Below, in pieces: positions 17,283 through 26,319 of a stretch of 51,093 nt of DNA. Position 1 is the stretch's first letter. Every line of letters begins with the position of its first letter. The notes under the pieces are model-generated. The model was not told the DNA's origin. It saw nothing but the letters and a program-made list of their open reading frames with translations, and searched no databases. The stretch covers positions 1 to 51,093 of the forward strand of contig QNZF01000025.1 in the NCBI GenBank assembly GCA_003978485.1, in the 5' to 3' direction. The translations under genes and the position numbers were made by a program. The DNA is from Persephonella sp. Its GTDB lineage: Bacteria; Aquificota; Aquificia; Aquificales; Hydrogenothermaceae.

Positions 17283-17286
17283 ATTT

Positions 17287-17631
17287 TTAATTGCCACATT
17301 CCTCTTTTATATTATTGTATATTTCATCTTCGCCCATACAAGCTTTAAAACAAACTAAAGAAGCTCTTTTTGCCAATTCTAGGAATGCTTCGTCAGTTGC
17401 TTTATACTCTTCAACTGTAACTTTAAAAATTTCAACAGATAATTCGTTACATCCAGATTTGTCTTTAAATATATTGAGCCTTTGTGAAGCTTCAAAACAG
17501 GTTTCATAAGACTTTTCCAAGATTTTACAAGCGATTTTTTGATATTTAAGTTGTAAATCAGATATTGATTGGGCAAAAGATATGTTTGAGAAGATTAAAC
17601 CTAAGACCCCTATTTTTACTTTTCTTAACAT
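17287..17631 (-). CDS. Secreted six-cysteine protein, second of a tandem pair
   Basis: A 114-residue protein with a signal peptide (probable cleavage after SFA, residue 20) and six cysteines, all in the mature part: 35, 45, 61, 94, 98, 112. The spacing (10, 16, 33, 4, 14) matches its upstream neighbour almost exactly. Both also share CN-x-LS after the third cysteine and CF-x-ACM around the fourth and fifth. No CxxCH haem motif or known domain is present. The paralogues probably form disulfide-stabilised helical proteins in the periplasm or outside the cell (inference). The gap to the upstream paralogue is only 9 bp. Confidence 0.75.
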   Translation of the reverse strand: MLRKVKIGVLGLIFSNISFAQSISDLQLKYQKIACKILEKSYETCFEASQRLNIFKDKSGCNELSVEIFKVTVEEYKATDEAFLELAKRASLVCFKACMGEDEIYNNIKEECGN

Positions 17632-17640
17632 ATTACCTCC

Positions 17641-17964
17641 TTATTCACATAAAATTTTTTTTATTGTTTTAAAACTATTCCCCTCTTCCATACAGGCTTC
17701 AAAGCAAATTTCCCCTGCGATTTTTCCTATATTTTTAGCTTTAAGGGAATTTTTTTGGAAGAGGGAATTAAAATATATAACTGTGTCAATTGATAAATTA
17801 TTACAATACAAAGCCTTTTTTGTTAAATTTTTATATTTTAAATCCTTTTTACAGCTATTGTAAACATTAGAAAGAAAATTACATATATCATTTGGAAAAT
17901 CTTTTGAGTAAGAAGTTGAAAGGGTGATTAGAGAAAGTATTATTATTTTTATTATTTTTTTCAT
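17641..17964 (-). CDS. Secreted six-cysteine protein, first of a tandem pair
   Basis: A 107-residue protein starting MKKIIKIIILSLITLSTSYS, a signal peptide, with six mature cysteines. Their spacing (10, 16, 33, 4, 15) equals that of the downstream paralogue apart from the last interval. The ATG at 17962-17964 is preferred over an in-frame GTG two codons upstream because AGGGG precedes it by five bases. Function is unknown. The pair lies between a DUF2914-type protein gene, on the same strand, and the convergent amidohydrolase gene. Confidence 0.72.
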   Translation of the reverse strand: MKKIIKIIILSLITLSTSYSKDFPNDICNFLSNVYNSCKKDLKYKNLTKKALYCNNLSIDTVIYFNSLFQKNSLKAKNIGKIAGEICFEACMEEGNSFKTIKKILCE

Positions 17965-18030
17965 AAACACCCCTATTTTTTTATTTTAGAAAATTATAGG
18001 AATGGAAAGTGAAAAAATGATGAAATTCCC

Positions 18031-18747
18031 TTAAGATTGGAATTTCTTATAAATTAGATATACGCTTGGGAAAAAAATAACATAAAAAGCTATTAAAAGG
18101 AGTAAATAAAAGTTTTTAGATATGAAATCTTTATTATCTTTTTTTAAATTTTCGCTATTAATGTTCAATTGATTAATCTTAAGTTTATTTTCTTTATCTG
18201 AATTATCTATATCTTTTACAGTATTATTTTTAATGTTAACATTAAAATTAGATTTAATCGTTAAATCTTTCTTTTCCAATTTTTCGTTATCTTTTTCGGT
18301 ATTTGTCTCATTAATATTCAACGTTATATCATTTTCTCCTTTAACTACCTTAAATTTGACTTCGGCTATCTTACTTTTATTTTCGTCTAAAAGTTCAACC
18401 CGCCAGTTGCCTACATCATTATTACTTATTCTTTTAAAACTCCAAGTTCTATAAGTTGAATACCTTATATTAAGCTTTACTTCAAAAACTTTTTTGTCGT
18501 TTTTATACCAAACATGGTAAATATAAGTCGGTGTTTTATCAGCTTTTACTTTAGTAAAGCAGTAAATCTTATCTATATCTGTCTTGAATACATTAGACAC
18601 ATTAACAGGTTGTCTGTTAACAACATCCTCTGAACAAACAAATTTTAATATTTTAATCTCTGAAGCTGAGGTTGTATTTATAAAAATAACTAAAAATAAA
18701 ATCTGCAATTTTATTATATTTTTTATATGCCCCAAAGCCCCAATCAC
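18031..18747 (-). CDS. DUF2914-like periplasmic domain protein with C-terminal membrane anchor
   Basis: A 238-residue protein: a signal-like hydrophobic N-terminus (about residues 12-28), a beta-rich domain (30-135) with DUF2914-like features, and an Asn/Lys-rich linker (140-212). A C-terminal transmembrane helix (about 213-232) follows. The DUF2914-like features are two cysteines (38 and 58), KIYCFTKVKA, HVWYKND and the closing GNWRVELLDENKSKIAEVKF. The start is a GTG at 18745-18747. The low-complexity linker suggests the folded domain reaches into the periplasm from an inner-membrane anchor. Function is unknown. Confidence 0.7.
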   Translation of the reverse strand: MIGALGHIKNIIKLQILFLVIFINTTSASEIKILKFVCSEDVVNRQPVNVSNVFKTDIDKIYCFTKVKADKTPTYIYHVWYKNDKKVFEVKLNIRYSTYRTWSFKRISNNDVGNWRVELLDENKSKIAEVKFKVVKGENDITLNINETNTEKDNEKLEKKDLTIKSNFNVNIKNNTVKDIDNSDKENKLKINQLNINSENLKKDNKDFISKNFYLLLLIAFYVIFFPSVYLIYKKFQS

Positions 18748-18864
18748 TCTATCTTTTCTATTTTATATATCTTTAATATAAAGTAGAAAAAATTGTAAAT
18801 CTATATAAAATTTCATTTAATGTAATATAATCAAATATAACAAACAAAAAATTTGAGTTAATTC

Positions 18865-19797
18865 ATGAAGATATTAGTTTACGGTTTAGGTGCTATAGGA
18901 ATAACCTTTGCAACATTTTTAAAAGAAAGTGGAAATATTGTTTTTGGTAAAGTTAAAGAAAAAAACTTTCCTAGAAAGCTTTATGTTAATGGAATATGGG
19001 GAAAGCATTCTGCAGAACTGGATAAAATATCTTCAGACATATTAGATTTTAAAAATGAAGAAATAGATTTAATAATTCTTTCTGTGAAGGCTTATAACAC
19101 AGAAGAAGCTTTAAAAGATATAAAGCAAATTATAAGAAACGATACTATTCTTTTGTTAACACAGAATGGTTACGGCAATTATGAATTAGCAGTCAAATAT
19201 ATAGGAAAGGAAAGAACTTTACTTAGTAGAGTTATCTTTGGAGCTAAGGTTGTTGAAAAAGGTAAAGTAAACATTACTGTTAATGCAGATGATGTTATAA
19301 TTGGTCAACCAGATAGAGCTATTCCTGAAGATAAAATTAAAGCTATAGTTAATATTATAAGAAAATCTGGAATTCCTGCTTCTTATTCACCAGATGTTTA
19401 TAAGATATTATGGGATAAGATTATCTATAACTGTGCTTTAAATCCATTGGGAGCTATTCTAGGTTGTAGTTATGGAGATTTAGCAGATAATGAGTATACC
19501 AAGAAAATAATGAGTAAAATTGTTGAGGAAATTTTTAAGATAACTAAGGCATATAAAATAGAATTGAATTGGGAAAATCCACAAGATTACTTAAACTTTT
19601 TCTATAAAGAACTTATTCCTCCAACACGAGAACATTATCCGTCTATGTTTTACGACATACAAACAGGTAAAAGAACAGAAATTGATGCTTTAAATGGGGC
19701 AATTGTAAAATTGGCTAAAGCTAAAAACTTAGAAACACCTACAAATGAGTTAATAACAAATTTAATAAAATTTAAAGAGAAAATAAATAGAGGTTAA
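18865..19797 (+). CDS. panE: 2-dehydropantoate 2-reductase
   Basis: A 310-residue ketopantoate reductase with the N-terminal nucleotide-binding motif GLGAIG (7-12) and LLTQNGYGN at about 98. The catalytic region ILWDKIIYNCALNPLGAI near 188 contains the conserved lysine, and a C-terminal PSMFYDIQTGKRTEIDALNG block follows. It reduces 2-dehydropantoate to pantoate with NADPH for coenzyme A synthesis. A perfect TATAAT lies upstream without a good -35. It is followed after 4 bp by a DUF190 gene, so the two are likely co-transcribed. Confidence 0.93.
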   Translation: MKILVYGLGAIGITFATFLKESGNIVFGKVKEKNFPRKLYVNGIWGKHSAELDKISSDILDFKNEEIDLIILSVKAYNTEEALKDIKQIIRNDTILLLTQNGYGNYELAVKYIGKERTLLSRVIFGAKVVEKGKVNITVNADDVIIGQPDRAIPEDKIKAIVNIIRKSGIPASYSPDVYKILWDKIIYNCALNPLGAILGCSYGDLADNEYTKKIMSKIVEEIFKITKAYKIELNWENPQDYLNFFYKELIPPTREHYPSMFYDIQTGKRTEIDALNGAIVKLAKAKNLETPTNELITNLIKFKEKINRG

Positions 19798-19801
19798 TAG
19801 T

Positions 19802-20128
19802 GTGGAGAATGAGTATAAACTTTTAAGGATATTTTTAAGTGAAAAAAAGAGAATAGATGGAAAATTAGCATATAAATATATTGTTGATTTTTTAAGAAAG
19901 AATAAGATAGCAGGAGCAACTGTTTTACGTGGAATTTTAGGCTACGGTTCATCTTTTCAAGTTCACTCTGCATCTATCTTAACTTTATCTGAAGATTTAC
20001 CTATAGTTATAGAAGTTGTAGATAAAAAGGAAAAATTGGACAAAATTATTCCACAAATAAAAGAGCTTTTAGACGGTAAAGGTATGATAACAATTGAAAA
20101 AATAGAGATAATATATCCGGAGATTTAG
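19802..20128 (+). CDS. DUF190 (PII-like) family protein
   Basis: A 108-residue protein of the DUF190 family. It shows KLLRIFLSEKKRIDGKLAYKYIVDFLRKN, the turn AGATVLRGILGYGS and LSEDLPIVIEVVDKKEKL, as in other members that adopt a PII-like ferredoxin fold. GTG start at 19802. Family members sometimes accompany CrcB/fluoride channels or transporters; here it directly follows panE, so the partner is unclear. Confidence 0.9.
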   Translation: MENEYKLLRIFLSEKKRIDGKLAYKYIVDFLRKNKIAGATVLRGILGYGSSFQVHSASILTLSEDLPIVIEVVDKKEKLDKIIPQIKELLDGKGMITIEKIEIIYPEI

Positions 20129-20135
20129 TAAATTT

Positions 20136-21764
20136 CTATTCTTTCTTCTTTTTGATTACAGATGAGCTGGAATAAGCCTTATTGATTAAAATAATTCCTA
20201 TAACTATAACAAGTAGTATAAAACCTCTTGCAAACCAACCATTTATATTTTGTGGAATAATTTTAGAAGGTAATTCTGTTATTGTCCACCAAGTAAGAAG
20301 GAATATTAAAAATAAAGGAGATACATAAGCCAAAATGTAATAAAAGATTTTAGGTACTTTTATCTCTGCATATCTGTTTAATTCATCCCAAGCATATTTA
20401 GGTGTTTCTAGTATAAACAGTTTCAATTTTTCACCTAATGGTAAGCCTTCTACTTTCTTTAAAACTTCATCTTTACCTAAAAGCCATACAAATGTGATAG
20501 CTTCTAGAAGGGCAAATATAACAAGTGAAAATGTTCCTACCCAAAAGTCTAACTCATCTAGGAAACCTTTAAGGAATATTGGAAGATGGGCAGATACAAA
20601 TAGGAATATTCCTGTATAAAAAACAGCCTTTTCTCTAGATAAATCTAACTCGTCCTCTAAAAATGCAATCACAGGTTGAGCTAAAGCAACTGATGATGTT
20701 ATTCCTGCAAAGAATAGTAATAAAAACCATAAAAAACCGAAGAAACTTCCGTAAGGTGTGTTAGAAAATATTGCAGGTAGAGCTATAAAACCTAAATCAA
20801 ACGCACCTTTTGAAGCTATAAACTGTGTTCCTGCCACACCGAAGAATATAACAGACGCAGTTATAGCTATAGAGCCACCAAGTATAACCTCTGCAAACTC
20901 GTTAACTGAAGCAGAGGCTAAACCGTTTAAGACAACATCGCTTTTAGGTTTAAGATAGGAAGCATAGGTTAAAATAGCACCAAAACCAATACTTAATGTA
21001 AAGAATATCTGTCCTGCCGCCGCAATCCATACCTTCGGTTCAGATAAAGCAGATAAATCAGGGTTCCATAAAAACCCTAAACCATCTAACAGATTTCTAC
21101 CACTACCATCAGGGGCAGTTAAAGTAAACACTCTAATCATAAGGACAATAGCCATTATAAATATTAAAGGCATAGCAATCTTTGCTATCTTCTCAATACC
21201 TGCAGAAACCCCTTTATACAGTATGTAGAAGTTAAGAAAGAGAGTTATTAAGAAAAATATATATGTTGTTATAGGTACAGAATAAAAAAGTTCATTTTTA
21301 CTGTTTGCCCCTATTATATTAAAGAGCATATCTGAAAAAGGTTTTAAATACTCTTTTACATTATGAATATTTGATGGATGGGGTACATTATCTATAAGAT
21401 GATAGAAAGAGTATATTAAAGTCCAAGCTTCAATGTAAGTATAGTAAACAACTACTACTAAAGGTATTAAAACCCCTAATATTCCTACATATCTACCTAT
21501 TCTATTTTTCCATATTAATCCAAAAACTCCGACTGCAGTTCCATGTCCTCTTTCTCCGCCGTACCTACCTAATGCCCACTCAACCCATACTAAAGGTATA
21601 CCTAGAAGTATAAAAGAAATCATATAAGGTATCATAAAAGCACCGCCACCATTATCTGCCGCTTGGACAGGAAACCTTAAAAAATTTCCTAATCCTATAG
21701 CATTACCTGCAACTGCTAAAATTAGTCCTAATCTAGAACCCCATTGTTCTCTTTGATGTACCAT
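20136..21764 (-). CDS. Neurotransmitter:sodium symporter (SNF) family transporter
   Basis: A 542-residue membrane protein with about 12 helices. It starts with the SNF-family signature QWGSRLGLILAVAGNAIGLGNFLRFPVQ (unwound TM1 and sodium site) and has GGGAFMIPYMISFILLGIPLVWVEW in TM2. TM6, near IFFTLSIGFGAILTYASYL, also fits. Bacterial members move amino acids with sodium; the specific substrate is not deducible. It is a single gene convergent with DUF190 (7 bp apart). Confidence 0.92.
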   Translation of the reverse strand: MVHQREQWGSRLGLILAVAGNAIGLGNFLRFPVQAADNGGGAFMIPYMISFILLGIPLVWVEWALGRYGGERGHGTAVGVFGLIWKNRIGRYVGILGVLIPLVVVVYYTYIEAWTLIYSFYHLIDNVPHPSNIHNVKEYLKPFSDMLFNIIGANSKNELFYSVPITTYIFFLITLFLNFYILYKGVSAGIEKIAKIAMPLIFIMAIVLMIRVFTLTAPDGSGRNLLDGLGFLWNPDLSALSEPKVWIAAAGQIFFTLSIGFGAILTYASYLKPKSDVVLNGLASASVNEFAEVILGGSIAITASVIFFGVAGTQFIASKGAFDLGFIALPAIFSNTPYGSFFGFLWFLLLFFAGITSSVALAQPVIAFLEDELDLSREKAVFYTGIFLFVSAHLPIFLKGFLDELDFWVGTFSLVIFALLEAITFVWLLGKDEVLKKVEGLPLGEKLKLFILETPKYAWDELNRYAEIKVPKIFYYILAYVSPLFLIFLLTWWTITELPSKIIPQNINGWFARGFILLVIVIGIILINKAYSSSSVIKKKKE

Positions 21765-21967
21765 TTAAAAACTCCACCTAAAGATTGTGTACATATTTCT
21801 TTATTTAAAAATTTTAAATTTTATACGAATTAATTTTAAATTCAAAGCTAAACTAAAGCAAAGGAATAAGATTAACATATTGGAGAAATTGATAAATTAT
21901 CTTAACTTTTTTCTTATATTAATTAATTTGAGAAAGATGAAAATTTTATAAAAATCAGGAGGTAGAC

Positions 21968-22972
21968 ATGAGTTTACTTGGGAAAATATTAGTTAGAAAA
22001 AAAGAGGAACTTGAAGAAAACAGTATAGGAAGGGAAAACTTAGGAATTCATCCTTTAGTTTCTATAAAAAGAAGGTATAAAGAGGCTAAAGATTATATCC
22101 TAATAGTCTCAGCAACTATATTTTTAGGAACAGTTATGGGGGTTTTAGCAAAATTTGTTATAAATGACAAAAATTTTGAAGAAAAAAAGGAGGTTTATAT
22201 AACAAAAATTTCACAGAAAAATGAAAATTTTATGAAAAATATTGACAATTTAGAAAAAAAGCAAAAATTAGAAAACATAAATAAAGGGAAAGATGAAGAA
22301 AAATTGGTAAATCAAAAGAAAATTTTATCTAAAACTGAACAAAATAAGGCAATTGAGACAAAAATTGTCAATAAAGATGTTTTAGATGAGAAAAAAGTTT
22401 TAGTTAAAAAAATATTGGATAAAGCTAGGATTAAGGAGCTTTCAGGAGATTTGGAAGAGGCATTAATAATGTATAAAAAGGCTTGGGTATTAGATAGGAA
22501 TAATTTAGATATTTTGTTTAAATTAGCAGTTTTAAACTTTAAACTTGGAAATTTTAAAAATTCTATAAAGTATGCACAGGAAGTTTTAAAAATAAAAAAA
22601 GACTTTATGCCTGCAATACTATTACTTGGTAAAGCTTACGACAAACTGGGAGATACCTCTAAGGCTTTAACAATTTTAGAAGAGGCTTACTTTTACTATC
22701 CTGAGAATAAAGATTTAGTTGAATTATTAGCTAGGCTTTACGAAAAACAAGGAGACTATCTGGTAGCTAAAGATTACTATGAAGTTTTAGCAAATATGGG
22801 ATATATAGAGGGGGATTTAGGTTTAGCAAAAATATATGAAAAATTGGGGGATAGAAAGAAAGCTTACAAATATTACAAAAAGGTTTACGAAAACCCTAAC
22901 ATAACAGAAGAATTAAGGGCAAAAATTGAGCAAAAATTAATTTCTTTAGAGGATAACGATGAAGGTATTTGA
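21968..22972 (+). CDS. Membrane-anchored TPR-repeat protein
   Basis: A 334-residue protein with a charged cytoplasmic N-terminus (1-40), one transmembrane segment (about 42-65), and a long Lys/Glu/Asn-rich stretch (68-145). Four to five TPR motifs follow (about 150-325), for example DLEEALIMYKKAWVLDRNN and AILLLGKAYDKLGDTSKAL. Topology suggests the TPRs face the periplasm. The SD AGGAGG precedes the ATG. The end overlaps the following NtrC-like gene by 14 bp, so they are translated together and probably act together. No enzyme motif is seen. Confidence 0.82.
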   Translation: MSLLGKILVRKKEELEENSIGRENLGIHPLVSIKRRYKEAKDYILIVSATIFLGTVMGVLAKFVINDKNFEEKKEVYITKISQKNENFMKNIDNLEKKQKLENINKGKDEEKLVNQKKILSKTEQNKAIETKIVNKDVLDEKKVLVKKILDKARIKELSGDLEEALIMYKKAWVLDRNNLDILFKLAVLNFKLGNFKNSIKYAQEVLKIKKDFMPAILLLGKAYDKLGDTSKALTILEEAYFYYPENKDLVELLARLYEKQGDYLVAKDYYEVLANMGYIEGDLGLAKIYEKLGDRKKAYKYYKKVYENPNITEELRAKIEQKLISLEDNDEGI

Positions 22973-24209
22973 AGAAAGCTTTAGCTTACTAATAAATAAA
23001 AATCTTTTTATACAGTGGATTAATGAAGATTTTGCTTACTATCTAGGATATACAAAGGACGACCTAATAGGTAAATCTGCGTCTTACATAATCGATACTA
23101 ATGTTTTAAACAATATAAACTTATCAAAAGTATTTGGAAAGGTTAAGGATAGTGCTAATAACTCCTACAGTGGAACATTCTTAATATCACGAATATTAGA
23201 TAGGCATGGAGAATTAAAGGGATACTTTATACAGTTTATACTTGAAAGTGGAGAGTTAAATAAAGAGGACTTTTTTATCTTCTCTACGAACAATCAAAAT
23301 ATGAAAAAGGTTTTAGACAAAGCCCTACTGGTAGCACAGTCTAACATACCAATACTAATAATAGGTGAAACAGGGACAGGAAAAACAAGCTTAGCAAAAT
23401 TTATCCATATAAACAGTGGTAGTGGAGCTTTTCCGTTGGTATCTGTTAATTTGCCTTCATTAAGTGAAGAAAAATTTGACATAGAAATGTTTGGATACGA
23501 AAAAGGAGCTTTTATAGGAGCTAACTATTCTAAAGTAGGTAAAGTTGAGCTTGCAAACAACGGAACTTTACTCTTAGAGAATGTAGACGAGGCATCAACA
23601 CCTGTACAATCAAAACTATCATCATTTTTAGAAAATATGGAATATGAAAAGTTAGGTAGTAATAAACTGAAAAGAGTTAATATTAGAGTTATCTCTACTT
23701 CCTCTAAAGATTTATTAGAAAAAATCAAAGATAAAAAGTTTAAACTTGAGCTTTACTATAAATTGGCAGTAATAAAACTTGAGATACCACCTTTAAGGGA
23801 AAGAAGGGAAGATATTCCCACCCTTGTAAATAAGTTTTTATCACAGAGAAATAAACAGATAAAACCAAGGGCTTTAAAATATCTAATGGAACAGGAATGG
23901 TACGGAAACTTAAGAGAACTTTTCTCTGTTTTAGAAAGTGCAGTAATACTATCTAAAAACGATTTTATAGATATTCAACACATAACAGACCAGTTTTACA
24001 CTTTTAAAGAGATAACTTCCACTAAAGAAGAGATAACAGAGCCTAAACTTTCGGAAGAAAAATTATTTAATGAAAAGGAAAGAATAAAAATAGCTTTAAG
24101 GAAAACAAATGGAAATAGAAAGAGAGCGGCAGAGCTTTTAGGAATAAGCGTCCCAACACTTTGGAGAAAAATGAAGAAGTATAATCTTTTAGAGGAGTTT
24201 AAGAAATAA
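22959..24209 (+). CDS. NtrC-like protein (PAS, AAA+, Fis-type HTH) with altered sigma-54 motifs
   Basis: A 416-residue protein: a PAS-like sensor domain (about 5-95), a sigma-54-activator-type AAA+ domain (about 110-340) and a Fis-type HTH (388-409, RAAELLGISVPTLWRKMKKY). Walker A is intact (GETGTGKT, 136-143), and the arginine-finger region PPLRERREDI (277-286) is normal. The sigma-54-contacting loop reads GAFIGA (183-188) instead of GAFTGA. The Walker B segment reads LLLEN (204-208) instead of a hydrophobic run ending Asp-Glu. ATPase and sigma-54 remodelling may therefore be impaired, leaving a DNA-binding regulator. It follows a membrane TPR protein with overlap. Confidence 0.85.
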   Translation: MKVFEESFSLLINKNLFIQWINEDFAYYLGYTKDDLIGKSASYIIDTNVLNNINLSKVFGKVKDSANNSYSGTFLISRILDRHGELKGYFIQFILESGELNKEDFFIFSTNNQNMKKVLDKALLVAQSNIPILIIGETGTGKTSLAKFIHINSGSGAFPLVSVNLPSLSEEKFDIEMFGYEKGAFIGANYSKVGKVELANNGTLLLENVDEASTPVQSKLSSFLENMEYEKLGSNKLKRVNIRVISTSSKDLLEKIKDKKFKLELYYKLAVIKLEIPPLRERREDIPTLVNKFLSQRNKQIKPRALKYLMEQEWYGNLRELFSVLESAVILSKNDFIDIQHITDQFYTFKEITSTKEEITEPKLSEEKLFNEKERIKIALRKTNGNRKRAAELLGISVPTLWRKMKKYNLLEEFKK

Positions 24210-24218
24210 TTGGTCTAT

Positions 24219-24648
24219 CTATACACCTAAAAAGGTCTCAAATTTTGATACAGTTTGATAAATAGTGTCATTACATCTGTATATCTTTCTTCTCTCCAGA
24301 TTAGTTTTAAGCAATGACTTAAACTCTCTTACTAATACATTAACCATAATTTTAGCTATGTCTGAACCAGTTTGCATCTGCTATAAGCTTATCAACAGGT
24401 TTTTGTATGTTTTTTATTTTTTTATTTTCAAAATGTAGTTTTTCTTTACCTTTAATGTATCTTTCTAAAAAGTTAACAGATATTTAGATTAGTTTTTTTA
24501 AATCTTAGAGTTTTTTAGAGGCTTTTTATAATTTGTTAACTGCTGATTTTTTACTTATTTGAACGCCTAAGGTTAGTGTTATACTATCCACTGTTTAGCC
24601 TTTCTCAAATAGTACGAGTATATAACCAAGTAAACAGAATAAACTCAC
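24219..24648 (-). pseudogene. Decayed transposase-like gene
   Basis: One minus-strand frame starting from a GTG at 24646-24648 stays protein-like for about 100 codons although it holds four in-frame TAA stops. It includes GYILVLFEKG, the HTH-like TVDSITLTLGVQISKKSAV, and NFLERYIKGKEKLHFENKK. After a frameshift it continues SDIAKIMVNVLVREFKSLL, and after another it reads ERYTDVMTLFIKLYQNLRPF. The closing in-frame stop is at 24219-24221. This pattern fits a long-dead insertion-sequence transposase of unidentified family. No flanking inverted repeats were recognised. The rest of this gap (24210-24754) holds only the metK leader. Confidence 0.5.
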
Positions 24649-24754
24649 CTATTTAAAAATATTTTTCATCTAATATTTGCTTTATATTTTTTTGATTGAT
24701 TTATAATAAAATGAATTAGAAAAATTTTTATTGTTAATGTCAAGGAGGTTTTTA

Positions 24755-25957
24755 ATGGCAAATATACAGATAGGCAAATTAGAGTTTCAAAAAGTATCTG
24801 AACAACCTGTTGAAATAGTTGAAAGAAAGGGAGTAGGACATCCTGATACTATATGTGATGCGTTAGCTGAGGAGCTATCAATAGCTTTGTCTGAGATGTA
24901 TAGGGAAGAATGTGGAGCTATAATGCATCATAACGTTGATAAAGCTTTACTGATTGGCGGAATTGCTGAACCACAGTTTAAAGGAGGAAAGATTATATCT
25001 CCAATAGAAGTGTATTTAACAGGTAGAGCTATAAATGAGATTAATGGAAAGAGACTTCCTGTTGAAGAGTTGGCTATTGAGACAGCACATAAATGGTTAA
25101 AGGATAACATCCCAAATTTAGATATAACAAATCATATAGTTATTTATCCTAAGCTTAAACCGGGAAGTAAAGATTTGGTAGAGCTTTTTGAAAGATTTCA
25201 ATTAAAAGGTGAGATACCTTTGGCTAACGATACATCTTTCGGAACAGGTTATGCACCTTTTGATGATACAGAAAATATAGTTTACACACTGGAGAGAAAA
25301 CTTAACGATAAAGAGTTTAAAAAGGAGCATCCATACGTTGGAGAAGACATAAAAATAATGGGTGTTAGGAATGGGAATAACATAAGAATAACTATAGCTA
25401 TGGCATTTGTTGATAAATATGTTGAGAATTTAGATGATTATTTAGAGAAGAAAAACAAGATTTTAAATATTGCCTATGAAATAGCAAATAGCCTAACGGA
25501 TAGAGAAGTTAATATCTTTTTAAACACTGCAGATGAACCTGAAAATAATTCTGTTTATATAACAGTTACTGGCACTTCCGCTGAGGCTGGAGATGACGGT
25601 CAGGTTGGTAGAGGAAATAGAGTTAATGGTTTGATAACACCTTACAGACCTATGAGTTTAGAGGCGGCGGCAGGGAAAAATCCTGTTTCACATATAGGTA
25701 AAATATACAATACTGCCGCTATGGATATGGCAGAGAGAATTGTAAATGAAGTTGAGGAAGTTGAAGAGGCTTACGTTTATTTGGTAAGTCAAATAGGTAA
25801 ACCAATAACAGAGCCACAGGTTTGTGATGTTAAATTAAGAACAAATAAAGATATTAAAGGAATAGAAGATATTGTTAAAAAGATAGCACAAGAAGAAATT
25901 GATAAACTACCACAAACTTGGCAGAAGTTCTTAAAAAGACATTTCAGATTATATTAA
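24755..25957 (+). CDS. S-adenosylmethionine synthetase, archaeal type
   Basis: A 400-residue archaeal-type methionine adenosyltransferase, distinct from bacterial MetK. Motifs include VERKGVGHPDTICDALAEE near the N-terminus, LANDTSFGTGYAPFDDTE, GTSAEAGDDGQVGRGNRVNGLITPYRP, and AGKNPVSHIGKIYNTAA. It makes SAM from methionine and ATP. The ATG at 24755 is chosen because AAGGAGG lies six bases upstream; earlier in-frame starts (TTG at 24731) precede that SD. A TATAAT at 24702-24707 is a probable -10. No SAM riboswitch is apparent. Archaeal-type enzymes are known from Aquificales and some other bacteria. Confidence 0.95.
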   Translation: MANIQIGKLEFQKVSEQPVEIVERKGVGHPDTICDALAEELSIALSEMYREECGAIMHHNVDKALLIGGIAEPQFKGGKIISPIEVYLTGRAINEINGKRLPVEELAIETAHKWLKDNIPNLDITNHIVIYPKLKPGSKDLVELFERFQLKGEIPLANDTSFGTGYAPFDDTENIVYTLERKLNDKEFKKEHPYVGEDIKIMGVRNGNNIRITIAMAFVDKYVENLDDYLEKKNKILNIAYEIANSLTDREVNIFLNTADEPENNSVYITVTGTSAEAGDDGQVGRGNRVNGLITPYRPMSLEAAAGKNPVSHIGKIYNTAAMDMAERIVNEVEEVEEAYVYLVSQIGKPITEPQVCDVKLRTNKDIKGIEDIVKKIAQEEIDKLPQTWQKFLKRHFRLY

Positions 25958-26076
25958 ATTTCTCTTTTCTCTTACCTTTTTAAATCTTTTTACTTTAAAA
26001 CAGTTCCTACATTTTTGTAGATTAGCTTTTTAGATTAAAATAAGAAGTAAATCTTATATCTTTATAAGGATGGAAA

Positions 26077-26319
26077 ATGTTATTTAAAGTGTTATGGGAA
26101 AGTTTTTCTGTAGCTTTACTTTTATATGGGTCATATCTAATTTATGTTTTTATTTGGTTTTCAATATACAAAATTTTAAAAATTGATATTTTTACATCCA
26201 AAATTATAAGTGGTTCTATAGTAAATGCAATTCTCCTATTCTCATTTACAAAATGGTTAATTAAAAAAGTTAAAGAATTGAAGGAGAAAAGAAAAGATGA
26301 AAATATCGGAGAAGCTTAA
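26077..26319 (+). CDS. Small two-helix membrane protein
   Basis: An 80-residue hydrophobic protein with two predicted transmembrane segments (about 8-33 and 43-62) and a basic C-terminal tail ([13 protein letters not shown]). No family is recognised. The ATG follows AAGGATGGAAA. Its 3' end overlaps the start of metF by 23 bp, and metF's ribosome-binding site (AAGGAG) lies inside it, so the two genes are probably translationally coupled. Confidence 0.6.
   Translation: MLFKVLWESFSVALLLYGSYLIYVFIWFSIYKILKIDIFTSKIISGSIVNAILLFSFTKWLIKKVKELKEKRKDENIGEA

Noticed and set aside
17582-17863. Plus-strand frame opposite the six-cysteine paralogues
   Set aside because: Antisense shadow of two genes with clear signal peptides and conserved cysteines.
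24649-24754. SAM riboswitch upstream of the SAM synthetase gene
   Set aside because: No conserved SAM-I/II core or terminator/anti-terminator pair could be recognised; only a -10 and an SD are visible.
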